Both the position numbers and the translations under genes were made by a program. A DNA stretch of 64,000 nucleotides, from assembly GCF_000018365.1 (NCBI RefSeq), contig NC_011529.1, positions 1,736,001-1,800,000 of the forward strand. The letters run 5' to 3'. Shown one piece after another: positions 55,720 through 64,000 of this stretch (the stretch's first letter is position 1; each line of letters opens with the position of its first letter). The notes under the pieces were generated by a model. That model worked only from the letters and a program-made list of their open reading frames with translations, was not told the DNA's origin and ran no database searches. Source of the stretch: Thermococcus onnurineus NA1. Lineage in GTDB: Archaea > Methanobacteriota_B > Thermococci > Thermococcales > Thermococcaceae.

Positions 55720-56807
55720 TCCCCATCACCGGGATATATGTCGTCGAAGTCAGGCAGACCGCTTAGCAGCTTCTTCTTCTTAGCCTCAGCCTCTTTCTTG
55801 GCCTTCATGAACGACTGAGCGTAGCGCTTGGCAGTTAGTACTATCTCTTCGATGCTCTTGCTTTCGTAGATGCCGCTCAGCAGGGTTACAACTTCAACCT
55901 CTCTCTCGCGCGGATCTGGATAGAAGCCGCGGAATATCTGCTTACCTCGTATCTTGTTGGTGAGGTAATCGAGGGCCTCGAATATCTCCGTAGCTTTGAG
56001 CAGCTCCGGCGGCCCATGAATTGCAACGAGGCCGTAGAGCGCTGACTCTATGTTTGCATCCAGATAAAGCCCCTCGTTCTCGAAGGACTTCATTATGAGC
56101 CTTGAGAGGCTCTTGACCTTGTTAGCGTCAGCTTTCGCGTAACCAATGGTGGCAAAGCTTCCAAAGGCCTTGAGAACGAACTTCAGATCGCTCGCGTCAA
56201 GCGTCTGCTCGCCGGGAACGTCGACAAGTGCCAGCAGGGAGGCTATGCGCTCGACTATCGTGTAGTTTATCCTCTCGTAGGCCTTTGTTATGTCGTCGCC
56301 GCTCTCTTTCAGCTTGTTGTTGTCGATGGCTATGATGGAGTCGGCGATCTTAGAGAGCTTGTCTATAGTTATGGCCGCGTTTATGGTCGGCCTTATGCCC
56401 TCCTCCCTGAGTGGAAGTGCTCCAATGGCCACGACGAGCGAATCGGGGTACTCCTCTTTTAGAGCCTCTGCCAGAACTGGTGTTCCTCCGGCTCCAGTTC
56501 CACCGCCGAAGCCAAAAGTTAAGAAGAACACGTCTATGTCTTCGTAGCCGATTATCGACCCTATCTTGCGCATTACCATTGGTAAATCGCGCTTCATTGC
56601 CTCTCTGCCAAGTAGTGGATTGGCGTTGACACCCTTTCCACCGGTGAGGCCCTCTCCTATGAGTATTCTTCTCTCGTGAGGAATGTGTTTTAGGTAATCT
56701 AGGTCTCCCCTGGAGGTGTTTATCGCCAGTGCCTCAAAATCAACTAGGGCGAAGAGGTCGGCTATCTTCGTTCCGCACTGGCCGACCCCTATGATTAGAG
56801 CCCTCAC
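55716..56807 (-). CDS. CetZ-type tubulin/FtsZ family GTPase
   Basis: 363 residues from a GTG with GGGGTGAT ahead. Motifs are GVGQCGTKIADLFALVDFEALAINTSRGDL at the N-terminus, the tubulin signature FGFGGGTGAGGTP near residue 98, PLREEGIRPTINAAI, and DASDLKFVLKAFG as the T7 loop, whose acidic residues drive GTP hydrolysis in the neighbouring subunit. The GQCG and FGFGGGTGAGG forms match CetZ more than division FtsZ. CetZs control cell shape and motility in haloarchaea. Here the gene heads a pilin-like operon, pointing to positioning or assembly of a surface structure. Confidence 0.88.
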   Translation of the reverse strand: MRALIIGVGQCGTKIADLFALVDFEALAINTSRGDLDYLKHIPHERRILIGEGLTGGKGVNANPLLGREAMKRDLPMVMRKIGSIIGYEDIDVFFLTFGFGGGTGAGGTPVLAEALKEEYPDSLVVAIGALPLREEGIRPTINAAITIDKLSKIADSIIAIDNNKLKESGDDITKAYERINYTIVERIASLLALVDVPGEQTLDASDLKFVLKAFGSFATIGYAKADANKVKSLSRLIMKSFENEGLYLDANIESALYGLVAIHGPPELLKATEIFEALDYLTNKIRGKQIFRGFYPDPREREVEVVTLLSGIYESKSIEEIVLTAKRYAQSFMKAKKEAEAKKKKLLSGLPDFDDIYPGDGE

Positions 56808-56814
56808 CTTTTAA

Positions 56815-59034
56815 TCACCCCACTACGATGACGCGCACCTTCCCATTCTCTCTGAGGAGTACCATTGCCTCTCCCCTAATGTATCTGATGAAGCCCGTGG
56901 TGAATATCTCCTTCGCTATCTCCACGTTCTCTGGTTCGTAGAATATGAAGAACACGACACCCTTGGGAGTCTTGCCGGGAACGAGAACCACTGCTTTGTC
57001 GGTCGGAACCGTGACGTTGCCCACAGTAACTGTACCATCCTCAATGTAGAACCTTATATAGGGGTTGTAGTCTCTGATGCAGTAGTCGCCGAAGTTTGCC
57101 ATCACTATGTAGCTCTCCTCGCCGATGACCGTCGAGTTGGCCGGTATGAAGCCTCCGCTGAAGAGATCGTTCAGCGTGGTTATTATCTCGTTCACGCTCT
57201 CCGGATCCATTCCGGGTGCAATGATCTGGAACACGTCGGTGTTAAGGGCCCTCTCGATGTCGTAGAGGTTAACGGGCGGTATGTACTGGAAGCGCGAGAG
57301 GTAGAGTATAGCGCTCGCTGTCTCCAGGGTCTTGTCCTCTATCAGTCCGCTGTCCCTGGCTTCCATCACGAAGTCGAGGGTCTCATTGGTGTAGTTGTGA
57401 CCATACTTGATGAGCAGGTCGGTGACCCTGACGGTGAGCTCGACGCTCGGGGTTCCCGGGAATTCTTTGTTCTTCTCCCAGACGTAGTAGGTCTTCCAGT
57501 AGGGCCAGCCGCCATTAATCCTCTGTTCTATGAGCCACTCAATGTGGGGTTGAAGTTCTTCGGGCGTGGCTATTCCGTCGAGGGCCTCAAGGACTGTGAG
57601 CGTGGTCAGGACGTCAGGCTTGAGCATGTAGGCAAAGTACCTCGTTGTCACGTAGGTTCCCCAACCGTCGTTGGTTATGCTCAGGAGCCAGTCCTTAGCC
57701 TTCTGGATTAGCGGGTCGTCCGAAGGAACGCCCAAATCGCGGAGGGCCTTAACGGCCAGAGCGGTCTCGTAGGGCTGAGGCCCGAGGACTGTGTTGCCCC
57801 AGAGGCCGTAATCGAGCTGAGCGCTGCGTATGAGCTCTATTGCCTGAGCTTTTTCTTCCTCGGTAAGATCGTTGTACATGAGGAGTATCTCGAGAGCGTA
57901 GTAGTAGCCGACGGACATCCTGCCGTCCTGCTCTATCCAGAGGGCATCCTTCTGGAATGCTTCCCTTGCCCACGCCACTGCCTTATCTATGGCCTCCTTC
58001 TCGGGATAGCACTCCTTGATTGCCATAAGGGCGTAGTAGGTAGCCTTCTCGTCGGAGGGTGAGTTCAGAGTCAGACCCCATCCTCCATCGGGGTTCTGCA
58101 TGTTCTTCAGGGCTTGGCAGGGCATCTCGTATGGGTTTTTAACCTCGCTTGGAGGCAGTATCTCAAAGGACGTGGAGAGCGCCATCAGGGCAAAGGAGGT
58201 TGTCGCTATGAGCTCGGTGGAAGAGAACAGATTCGGAGTGTTCATCCAATAAACGAGGTCGTTGGATGTTTTGCTGTAAGATTCGAGTTTTATGAGTATT
58301 CTCGCGGTGTCAAAATCGACTGGGGTGTGGAGAACCAGGGCATATGTGAGCATCGCCCTCTCTTTCATAGTTATCTCGCCGTTGAGGAGGACGTCCTTGA
58401 CTTCATCTATAGTCTCTTTGTCGACGGGATATCCTGTGCTGTGATATGCGATGAGCTTAAGGGCGAGGGCTTCGTAACCGGGAATCTCACAGGAGGCGTT
58501 TTCAAGATATTTAATCGCATCGCGAACAATCTGGCTGTTGTAGGTGTAGCCAGCCTCACCGAGGGCCCACACAGTCATGACCGTCGGGTAGCATGAAACA
58601 GGTGTTCCCGGGATATAGCCCCAGCCGTTCTCGCTCTTCGCAGAGAAGAGATAGGAAATTCCATTTTCGAGGGCTGGCCTTATCTTCGTCTTGGTCATTG
58701 TATCCAGATGGGGATACGCTCTCTCCAGCGCTATGACGGCATATGCAGTGTCGAGGACGTTGCTTGTCTCACCTGGATAAAGACCCCATCCCCCATCCGG
58801 GTTCTGATATGAGAGAAGCGTCTCCAAAAGGGTTGAGATGTCCGGGACAATGCCCCCGTCCAGGTCGCTGGTAGCCCCGGATAATGCCATGACTGCCAGG
58901 CTTATTTCCCTCGTCTGCTTTGTAGATTCAGCCGAGTCACCAAGAAACTTTACAGAGCCATCTATCGTTCCGGCACTAACGGCTGGAATCAACATGAAAA
59001 CAATCATCATTAAAGCCAGAACTTTCTTCATCAT
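56815..59034 (-). CDS. secreted protein with prenyltransferase/squalene-oxidase repeats
   Basis: 739 residues. A signal peptide (MMKKVLALMMIVFMLIPAVSAG) ends near residue 22. An alpha-alpha toroid follows with repeated QNPDGGWG motifs (near residues 76 and 311) and related DGWGTY and NGGWPYW motifs, the terpenoid-cyclase-like fold also found in complement-type proteins. The last 150 residues are a different domain. No cyclase DXDD motif was seen, so it is probably a binding rather than enzymatic toroid. The CetZ gene starts seven bases after its stop. A TATA-like TTTATTTATT lies upstream. Confidence 0.82.
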   Translation of the reverse strand: MMKKVLALMMIVFMLIPAVSAGTIDGSVKFLGDSAESTKQTREISLAVMALSGATSDLDGGIVPDISTLLETLLSYQNPDGGWGLYPGETSNVLDTAYAVIALERAYPHLDTMTKTKIRPALENGISYLFSAKSENGWGYIPGTPVSCYPTVMTVWALGEAGYTYNSQIVRDAIKYLENASCEIPGYEALALKLIAYHSTGYPVDKETIDEVKDVLLNGEITMKERAMLTYALVLHTPVDFDTARILIKLESYSKTSNDLVYWMNTPNLFSSTELIATTSFALMALSTSFEILPPSEVKNPYEMPCQALKNMQNPDGGWGLTLNSPSDEKATYYALMAIKECYPEKEAIDKAVAWAREAFQKDALWIEQDGRMSVGYYYALEILLMYNDLTEEEKAQAIELIRSAQLDYGLWGNTVLGPQPYETALAVKALRDLGVPSDDPLIQKAKDWLLSITNDGWGTYVTTRYFAYMLKPDVLTTLTVLEALDGIATPEELQPHIEWLIEQRINGGWPYWKTYYVWEKNKEFPGTPSVELTVRVTDLLIKYGHNYTNETLDFVMEARDSGLIEDKTLETASAILYLSRFQYIPPVNLYDIERALNTDVFQIIAPGMDPESVNEIITTLNDLFSGGFIPANSTVIGEESYIVMANFGDYCIRDYNPYIRFYIEDGTVTVGNVTVPTDKAVVLVPGKTPKGVVFFIFYEPENVEIAKEIFTTGFIRYIRGEAMVLLRENGKVRVIVVG

Positions 59035-59104
59035 CTTACACCCCTAGGTTCATTCTAAGCGGCCAGAATAAATAAACTTTTTCCATAAAAAGGGGAGAGA
59101 AAGC

Positions 59105-60091
59105 TCAGTGCTTTATGAAGCGTTCTGTTTTGTCCACATCATCGCGCATTATAAGAACGACACGGCTCGGCTCGTACTCGTCCTCGATGTGGTAGCCGGG
59201 CAGGTGCTTGACAAGCTCCTCTGCGAAGGTCTTGATTTCTTCATGGCGCGGCATGTTGTTTATCGTGAGTCGGTTCCTCGAGAAGCCGACGAACATGTAG
59301 GCTTTGGCCTCGACGAACATTGGTTTGGCCTTCATTATGAGCTTTGCGTAGCCCTCTGGATTGTGCATGTTCTCGTCCTTGACGAGCGTGAGTCTTATCA
59401 CCGTCCTCGTTGGCAGACCGTTCATGAGCTCGAGGGTTCTTGTTATTTTCTCCCAGCCGTCGGGAATCATTGGGACATTGACGCGGTTGTAGGTCTCTAT
59501 GTCTGGAGCGGTGAGCGAGACGTAGAGCTGGGTCGGAAGCTTGTCCTCCTTAATCATCTCTTCGAGTCTCTCCGGAGCGGTTCCGTTTGTGACTATGAAG
59601 GTGGTGAATCCGCGCTTGTGGAACTCCTCAACTAGATCGCCCATGTATGGATAGAGCATCGGCTCACCGGAGAGACTTATGGCGGCGTGCTTCGGATTCC
59701 AGGCCTCCTCGAACTTCTTCATGTTTATTCCAGGCATGCCCTTGTAGCCGACGAGGAGCTTGCGCTGGGCCTTTATGCTCTCCTCGACTATGAAAGCCGG
59801 GTCGTCCCAGGGTCCAGGAAGCTCGGTTCCAAGGAAGCCCTCCATGGGACGCCAGCAGAAGATGCAGTTGTGGGTGCACCATGCAGTAACCGGCGTCATC
59901 TGCAGACAGCGGTGGGAGTGTATTCCGTAGAACTTCTGCTTGTAACAGAACCTGTCGTGCTTTATGCTCTCTTTGAGCCAGTGGCAGAGCTTGACTGAGC
60001 TGTGTCTGCCCACGAGAGCGTAATGCTGCTTTTTAAACAGTCTCGCAATCTCGCCCGGCATGTTTGGATTGGACTTGAACGTTATCGCCAT
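59105..60091 (-). CDS. taw1: 4-demethylwyosine synthase Taw1 (TYW1)
   Basis: 328 residues from the ATG at 60091 with GGTGA upstream. CTHNCIFCWRP is the CxxxCxxC radical-SAM motif, and further Cys residues (CHW, CYK, CLQ) upstream form the second cluster. ISLSGEPMLYPYMGDLVEEFHKRGF and FVSLTAPDIETYNRV-type segments are typical of TYW1. It joins pyruvate carbons to N1-methylguanosine-37 of tRNA-Phe. Taw3 is encoded in the same window. Confidence 0.96.
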   Translation of the reverse strand: MAITFKSNPNMPGEIARLFKKQHYALVGRHSSVKLCHWLKESIKHDRFCYKQKFYGIHSHRCLQMTPVTAWCTHNCIFCWRPMEGFLGTELPGPWDDPAFIVEESIKAQRKLLVGYKGMPGINMKKFEEAWNPKHAAISLSGEPMLYPYMGDLVEEFHKRGFTTFIVTNGTAPERLEEMIKEDKLPTQLYVSLTAPDIETYNRVNVPMIPDGWEKITRTLELMNGLPTRTVIRLTLVKDENMHNPEGYAKLIMKAKPMFVEAKAYMFVGFSRNRLTINNMPRHEEIKTFAEELVKHLPGYHIEDEYEPSRVVLIMRDDVDKTERFIKH

Positions 60092-60223
60092 TAGTCTCAC
60101 CTAACTCCACTTCAGACACCCTTTTAAAAAGATGTTGGGAACAAAGCTGTCCCATATTTTATCGTCGAAAAACTATTCGTCAATCGGAGAAAAGTTTAAA
60201 AGGAAAAGTTCGAGGTTAAGCCC

Positions 60224-60358
60224 ATGTTCGAGCGGGTAAAACCGATTCCAATGCTCAAAAAGGAGGAGTTCGAGATCTTTCCTACGGAAGAACCAGAGGT
60301 CGAGAACAAGCCGAAGGTTAAGTTCCTGTTTGAAGTTAAACGTCACCATTTGGCTTAA
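60224..60358 (+). CDS. 44-residue conserved-looking small protein
   Basis: Encodes MFERVKPIPMLKKEEFEIFP, then TEEPEVENKPKVKFLFEVKRHHLA. A TATA-like AAAGTTTAAAAG lies about 28 bases before the ATG (60191-60202), implying a short or absent leader. Charged, with a basic C-terminal strand. It ends four bases into the stop region of the convergent methyltransferase gene. No family recognised. Confidence 0.55.
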   Translation: MFERVKPIPMLKKEEFEIFPTEEPEVENKPKVKFLFEVKRHHLA

Positions 60359-60939
60359 TCCTCAAGCAGGGCGTTTATCAGGACTATGTCCTCAAAGAAG
60401 ACATGATTCTTAGCGGCTATTTCTCCCTTTAGACCCACTTCTTTCAGCCTCTCGAGAGTCTCTTTTATTCCTGTTATGGAGCTCTGAACTATTTGAACGA
60501 TTCCACCGGGCTTTAGATAATCGGCAACTTCATCTATGAACCTGTCGAGGACTTCCCTTCCGGTTTCTCCCCCCACCAGTGCTAGGTCTATAGGCTCCTC
60601 GGGTTCGCCGGGCAGATACGGCGCGTTGAAGGTGATGACGTCAAACTCCCCATTAACCCCCTCGAAGAGGTTGCTCTGGATGAACTCAACGTTTTCAATG
60701 CCGTTGAGCCTCGCATTTTCCCTTGCCAGCTTAATGGCGAGGGGATTTACGTCAACGCCGAGGACGTACTCTGCCTTTCTCGCCATCAGAAGTGCTATTA
60801 TGCCCGTTCCGGTGCCCATATCGAGGGCAACGTCGCCATGTTTAACCGCCAAGTTCTCGGCTAAGAGAAACGTATCCTCCGCTGGCTCGTAGACTTGCGG
60901 ATGAAGTTTGAGCTTTAGTCCCTTGTAATATATCATCAT
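60355..60939 (-). CDS. HemK/Mtq2-like protein N5-glutamine methyltransferase
   Basis: 194 residues. VYEPAEDTFLLAENL and DMGTGTGIIALLMARKAEYVLGVDVNPLAI are the SAM-binding motifs; FNAPYLPGEPEEP replaces the usual NPPY with NAPY. Archaeal Mtq2-type enzymes methylate the GGQ glutamine of release factor aRF1 with a Trm112-like partner. The size, with no N-terminal helical domain, fits the Mtq2 type. The NAPY variant may be normal for the lineage. Confidence 0.85.
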   Translation of the reverse strand: MMIYYKGLKLKLHPQVYEPAEDTFLLAENLAVKHGDVALDMGTGTGIIALLMARKAEYVLGVDVNPLAIKLARENARLNGIENVEFIQSNLFEGVNGEFDVITFNAPYLPGEPEEPIDLALVGGETGREVLDRFIDEVADYLKPGGIVQIVQSSITGIKETLERLKEVGLKGEIAAKNHVFFEDIVLINALLED

Positions 60940-61134
60940 GAAAGTAGATATCTTCAGAACCTTTTTGTGTTTAACCCTGTGTCTTTTTGGCTTTTTGGGA
61001 TATTTTTCGAATATCTTTCGAACATTTTGAAAATATTCTTATGTTTTGTATACTTGTCAACGTATTGTCCTGTAGAAATGCCACATGACAGAACTTTCTT
61101 GCATTTGATGACGATTTGTCATATGTAACCTACG

Positions 61135-61149
61135 AAAGACTTAAGTATG
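61135..61149 (+). promoter_or_regulatory. promoter of the first subtilisin gene
   Basis: AAAGACTTAAGTATG about 50 bases before the ATG. An almost identical sequence stands at the same distance before the second subtilisin, so this is likely the TATA region. GGGGTG before the start is the ribosome site. Confidence 0.5.
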
Positions 61150-61196
61150 TGTGCCTTCATGTATAGGTGCATAAAATCGTACTGGGGTGTTGTTGA

Positions 61197-62477
61197 ATGA
61201 ACAGGAAAGTGACTATAGGTAGTTTAATGGCCCTGTTGCTTCTGGCAGCAATCTTTGCCGTCCCCGCTGTCGCTGAGAAGCCAGAGACTATCAGGGTTGT
61301 CGCACACATAGACAGGGGCCACTTCAAGGCCGATGCCGTCAAGGGAATCGGGGGTAAAATCGTCTACGAGTTCAAGCTGATCGATGCCGTTGTCATTGAT
61401 ATCCCAGCTAATGCCGTCGGCAAGCTGGCTAAGCTCGACGGCGTTACCAAGGTCGAGTACGACCACATGGCTCAGGTTTACAGGGGCGGTCCGCCGTGGC
61501 TCATCAGCCAACCGACCCAGCCTGCTCAGACGGTTCCGTGGGGAATTGAGCGTGTTCAGGCCCCAACCGTCTGGAGCATAACCGACGGCTCCAGCAACGG
61601 CGTCATTGAAGTTGCAGTCCTCGACACTGGAGCCGACTGGGACCACCCGGACATTGCCGCCAACATTGTCTGGGGAATTAGCACCATTGGTGGTGTTGTC
61701 AGCACGGATCCTGCTGACTGGTACGACGGAAACGGCCACGGAACCCACGTTATAGGAACCATAGCGGCCCTTAACAACGACATTGGTGTCGTCGGAGTTG
61801 CTCCGAACGTTGAGATCTACGCCATCAAGGTCCTTGATGACAGGGGAAGCGGAACCTACACTGACATAGCCATTGGTATAGAGCAGGCCGTTCTCGGTCC
61901 GGACGGAGTCCTCGACGCTGACGGAGATGGAATAGTCGTTGGCGACCCGGATGACGACGCTGCCGAGGTCATAAGCATGTCTCTCGGCGGTCCGAGCGAT
62001 GACCAGTACCTCCACGACATGATAATCCAGGCCTACAACTACGGCGTTGTCATAGTTGCTGCCAGCGGCAACGAGGCCGCTGACCAGCCGAGCTACCCGG
62101 CTATCTACCCGGAGGTCATCGCCGTTGGTGCCACCGACTCAACCGACGCCATAGCTTACTTCAGCAACCTCCAGCCTGAGGTCAGCGCTCCGGGTGTTGA
62201 CATCCTCAGCACCTATCCGGACGACACCTACGAGAGCCTCAGCGGAACCAGCATGGCTACTCCGCACGTCAGCGGTGTTGTTGCCCTCATCCAGGCTGCC
62301 TACTACAACAAGTACGGCAAGGTTCTCCCGGTTGGAACCTTCGATGACATGAACACCAACACCATCAGGGGAATCCTCCACGTTACGGCCGATGACCTTG
62401 GAGATCCAGGATGGGACATATACTACGGTTATGGAATAGTGAGGGCTGACCTGGCCGTCCAGGCGGCCCTTGGTTGA
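61197..62477 (+). CDS. Tk-subtilisin-like secreted serine protease
   Basis: 426 residues. A signal peptide ends after AVA at residue 26, then a propeptide of about 80 residues ([20 protein letters not shown]...VTKVEYDH) that acts as chaperone and inhibitor. The mature S8 domain has catalytic Asp143 ([10 protein letters not shown]), His181 (NGHGTHV), oxyanion Asn292 and Ser352 (SGTSMATPH). The acidic loop [19 protein letters not shown] is the multi-calcium insertion that makes Tk-subtilisin calcium-dependent and heat-stable. There is no long C-terminal extension, so it is of the 400-residue class. A paralogue follows in tandem. Confidence 0.95.
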   Translation: MNRKVTIGSLMALLLLAAIFAVPAVAEKPETIRVVAHIDRGHFKADAVKGIGGKIVYEFKLIDAVVIDIPANAVGKLAKLDGVTKVEYDHMAQVYRGGPPWLISQPTQPAQTVPWGIERVQAPTVWSITDGSSNGVIEVAVLDTGADWDHPDIAANIVWGISTIGGVVSTDPADWYDGNGHGTHVIGTIAALNNDIGVVGVAPNVEIYAIKVLDDRGSGTYTDIAIGIEQAVLGPDGVLDADGDGIVVGDPDDDAAEVISMSLGGPSDDQYLHDMIIQAYNYGVVIVAASGNEAADQPSYPAIYPEVIAVGATDSTDAIAYFSNLQPEVSAPGVDILSTYPDDTYESLSGTSMATPHVSGVVALIQAAYYNKYGKVLPVGTFDDMNTNTIRGILHVTADDLGDPGWDIYYGYGIVRADLAVQAALG

Positions 62478-62777
62478 TTCTCTTATTTTTCACTACTTTT
62501 CACTTTGAGATAACACATATGTAGAATATTTAGCTTTGAGGTCTTTGTAATTGCTAATTTGGAATACGCTGACTCCAACTTTTCTGTGTTTAACGCTCGT
62601 TCTCTTGATTTTGTGCATATCTTGGTATCCATTACAACGTTTGATCTTTGTGTACTCGTCGATGTATTGACAATGATATTCCACGTTCTGCGGCGTTGTG
62701 TCATGTTAGTTCCAGAAAGATTTAAGTATGCATTTTATTAGGTATTGCTGAACTAATATGTACTGGGGTGGTGCTGT
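62478..62777. other. spacer between the tandem subtilisins
   Basis: AT-rich, without a supported gene. The part just before the second subtilisin (GTACTCGTCGATGTATTG at about 62652, AAAGATTTAAGTATG at 62716-62730, GTACTGGGGTGGTG at 62760-62773) closely mirrors the region before the first subtilisin, so promoter and gene were duplicated together. Confidence 0.55.
62716..62730 (+). promoter_or_regulatory. promoter of the second subtilisin gene
   Basis: AAAGATTTAAGTATG, differing by one base from the first copy's AAAGACTTAAGTATG and at the same distance before the start. Confidence 0.5.
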
Positions 62778-64000
62778 ATGGTCAGTAAGCATGCGATCAG
62801 TGCGCTGCTTCTTGCCCTGCTGGTCTTGTCGCTGCTCGCGGTTCCGGCAACCGCGGAGAAGCCTGAGATGATCAGGGTGGTAGTGCACATTGATAAGGCC
62901 CAGTTCAAGCCGAACGAAGTCCTTGGAATTGGTGGCCACGTTATCTACCAGTTTAAGCTCATAGATGCCGCGGTTGTTGAGATACCCTCAACTGCGGTGG
63001 GCAAACTTAGAAAGCTACCGGGAGTCAAAATGGTTGAGTTCGATCATCAAGCGGTTCTCCTAGGAAAACCCCCGGGAGTCGGAAAGCCTGGGAGTTCCCA
63101 GCCTGCTCAGACGGTTCCGTGGGGAATTGAGCGTGTTCAGGCTCCAACCGTCTGGAGCATAACCGACGGCTCCAGCAACGGCGTCATTGAAGTTGCAATT
63201 CTCGATACTGGAATAGACTATGATCACCCAGATCTTGCGGCTAATCTGGCTTGGGGCGTTAGCACCTTGAGGGGCAAAGTTTCTACAAAGTCGAGAGACT
63301 ACTACGACCAGAATGGCCACGGAACCCACGTCGCAGGAACCATAGCCGCCCTTAACAATGACATTGGCGTCGTCGGAGTCGCCCCGAACGTTGAGATATA
63401 TGCAATCAGGGTCCTTGACGCCAGCGGAAGGGGTTCTTACACCGACATTGCCATTGGAATTGAGCAGGCCCTCCTCGGTCCCGATGGAGTTCTCGATGTC
63501 GATGGCGACGGAGTAATAGTCGGTGATCCCGATGACGACGCTGCCGAAGTCATAAGCATGTCCCTCGGTGGTTCGGTCAATGACCAGTACCTCCACGATA
63601 TTATAATCCAAGCCTACAACTACGGTGTCGTCATCGTTGCCGCTAGCGGTAATGAGGGTGCATCCAGTCCCAGCTATCCGGCAGCTTATCCAGAGGTTAT
63701 AGCCGTCGGTGCAAGCGACATCAGCGACCAGATTGCCTACTTCAGTAACCTCCAGCCCGAGATCAGCGCTCCTGGCGTTGATGTGCTCAGCACTTACCCG
63801 GACGATTCCTACGAGACCCTCAGCGGTACGAGCATGGCTACTCCGCACGTCAGCGGTGTTGTTGCCCTCATCCAGGCTGCCTACTACAACAAGTACGGCA
63901 AGGTTCTCCCAGTTGGAACCTTTGATGACATGAGTACCAGCACTGTCAGAGGAATCCTGCATGGCACTGCTGATGATCTCGGTGAAGCTGGTTGGGACAT
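62778..64000 (+). CDS. second Tk-subtilisin-like protease (C-terminus cut by window edge)
   Basis: About 407 codons from the ATG at 62778 ([20 protein letters not shown]), preceded by GGGGTGGTG, open to the window end; only about 20 residues should be missing. A signal peptide, a propeptide ([20 protein letters not shown]), and a catalytic domain with [28 protein letters not shown] and SGTSMATPH are all intact. The calcium loop ([19 protein letters not shown]) is kept. The propeptide and the region near residue 170 ([14 protein letters not shown]) differ most from the first copy. It is a secreted protease, probably active. Confidence 0.93.
   Translation, partial: MVSKHAISALLLALLVLSLLAVPATAEKPEMIRVVVHIDKAQFKPNEVLGIGGHVIYQFKLIDAAVVEIPSTAVGKLRKLPGVKMVEFDHQAVLLGKPPGVGKPGSSQPAQTVPWGIERVQAPTVWSITDGSSNGVIEVAILDTGIDYDHPDLAANLAWGVSTLRGKVSTKSRDYYDQNGHGTHVAGTIAALNNDIGVVGVAPNVEIYAIRVLDASGRGSYTDIAIGIEQALLGPDGVLDVDGDGVIVGDPDDDAAEVISMSLGGSVNDQYLHDIIIQAYNYGVVIVAASGNEGASSPSYPAAYPEVIAVGASDISDQIAYFSNLQPEISAPGVDVLSTYPDDSYETLSGTSMATPHVSGVVALIQAAYYNKYGKVLPVGTFDDMSTSTVRGILHGTADDLGEAGWD

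Overview
The window comes from a hyperthermophilic euryarchaeon of the Thermococcales, most probably the genus Thermococcus. The signs are tandem genes for a Tk-subtilisin-type protease with its calcium-loop insert, a group II chaperonin (thermosome), a two-gene GMP synthase, wyosine-tRNA enzymes (Taw1, Taw3), archaeal EF-1beta, TATA boxes about 25-30 bases before starts, and ribosome binding sites of the GGTGA type. No ribosomal RNA, CRISPR array, insertion sequence or prophage was recognised.

Layout. 1-7512 (minus strand) is a surface-glycan locus: three GT4 transferases, an Alg13/Alg14-like pair, two GT2 transferases, and an overlapping P-loop kinase / membrane-anchored nucleotidyltransferase pair. 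7948-8116 holds tRNA-Glu and tRNA-Ile, followed by a gene-free stretch packed with short perfect hairpins. 8746-12721 carries two toxin-antitoxin-like pairs, each a winged-helix protein plus a nucleotidyltransferase (AbiE, then an unnamed relative), separated by a zinc-ribbon/EF-1beta pair. A TPR gene and the anaerobic ribonucleotide reductase pair nrdD-nrdG follow. 16785-25383 is a five-gene operon in which every junction overlaps or touches: an ABC importer for a corrinoid or metal chelate, then a CobN-type chelatase and its fused ChlI/ChlD motor. The thermosome and a DUF1464 gene come next.

28693-30572 encodes a cysteine-rich, halocin C8-like secreted protein followed by a polytopic membrane protein, a candidate archaeocin/immunity pair. 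30586-33162 is taw3 plus a UPF1-type helicase, with a C/D box sRNA just upstream. 34019-45317 is nucleotide and cofactor metabolism: guaB, nadB, nadA and nadC (with a transporter and an ATPase between them), pdxS-pdxT, decayed gene remnants including the tail of purF, then the two GMP synthase subunits and a second C/D box sRNA.

45711-59034 (minus strand) is the most distinctive block: a secreted terpenoid-cyclase-fold protein, a CetZ-type tubulin, a small membrane protein, then six consecutive proteins with archaeal type IV pilin-like N-termini, the last a 1139-residue DUF2341 protein, ending in a DUF2101 membrane protein. It looks like a dedicated surface filament or adhesin assembly with its own tubulin homologue. 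The window ends with taw1, a 44-codon gene, an Mtq2-like methyltransferase and the two tandem subtilisins, the second cut by the window edge.

Functions are inferred from motifs read by eye; no database search was run.
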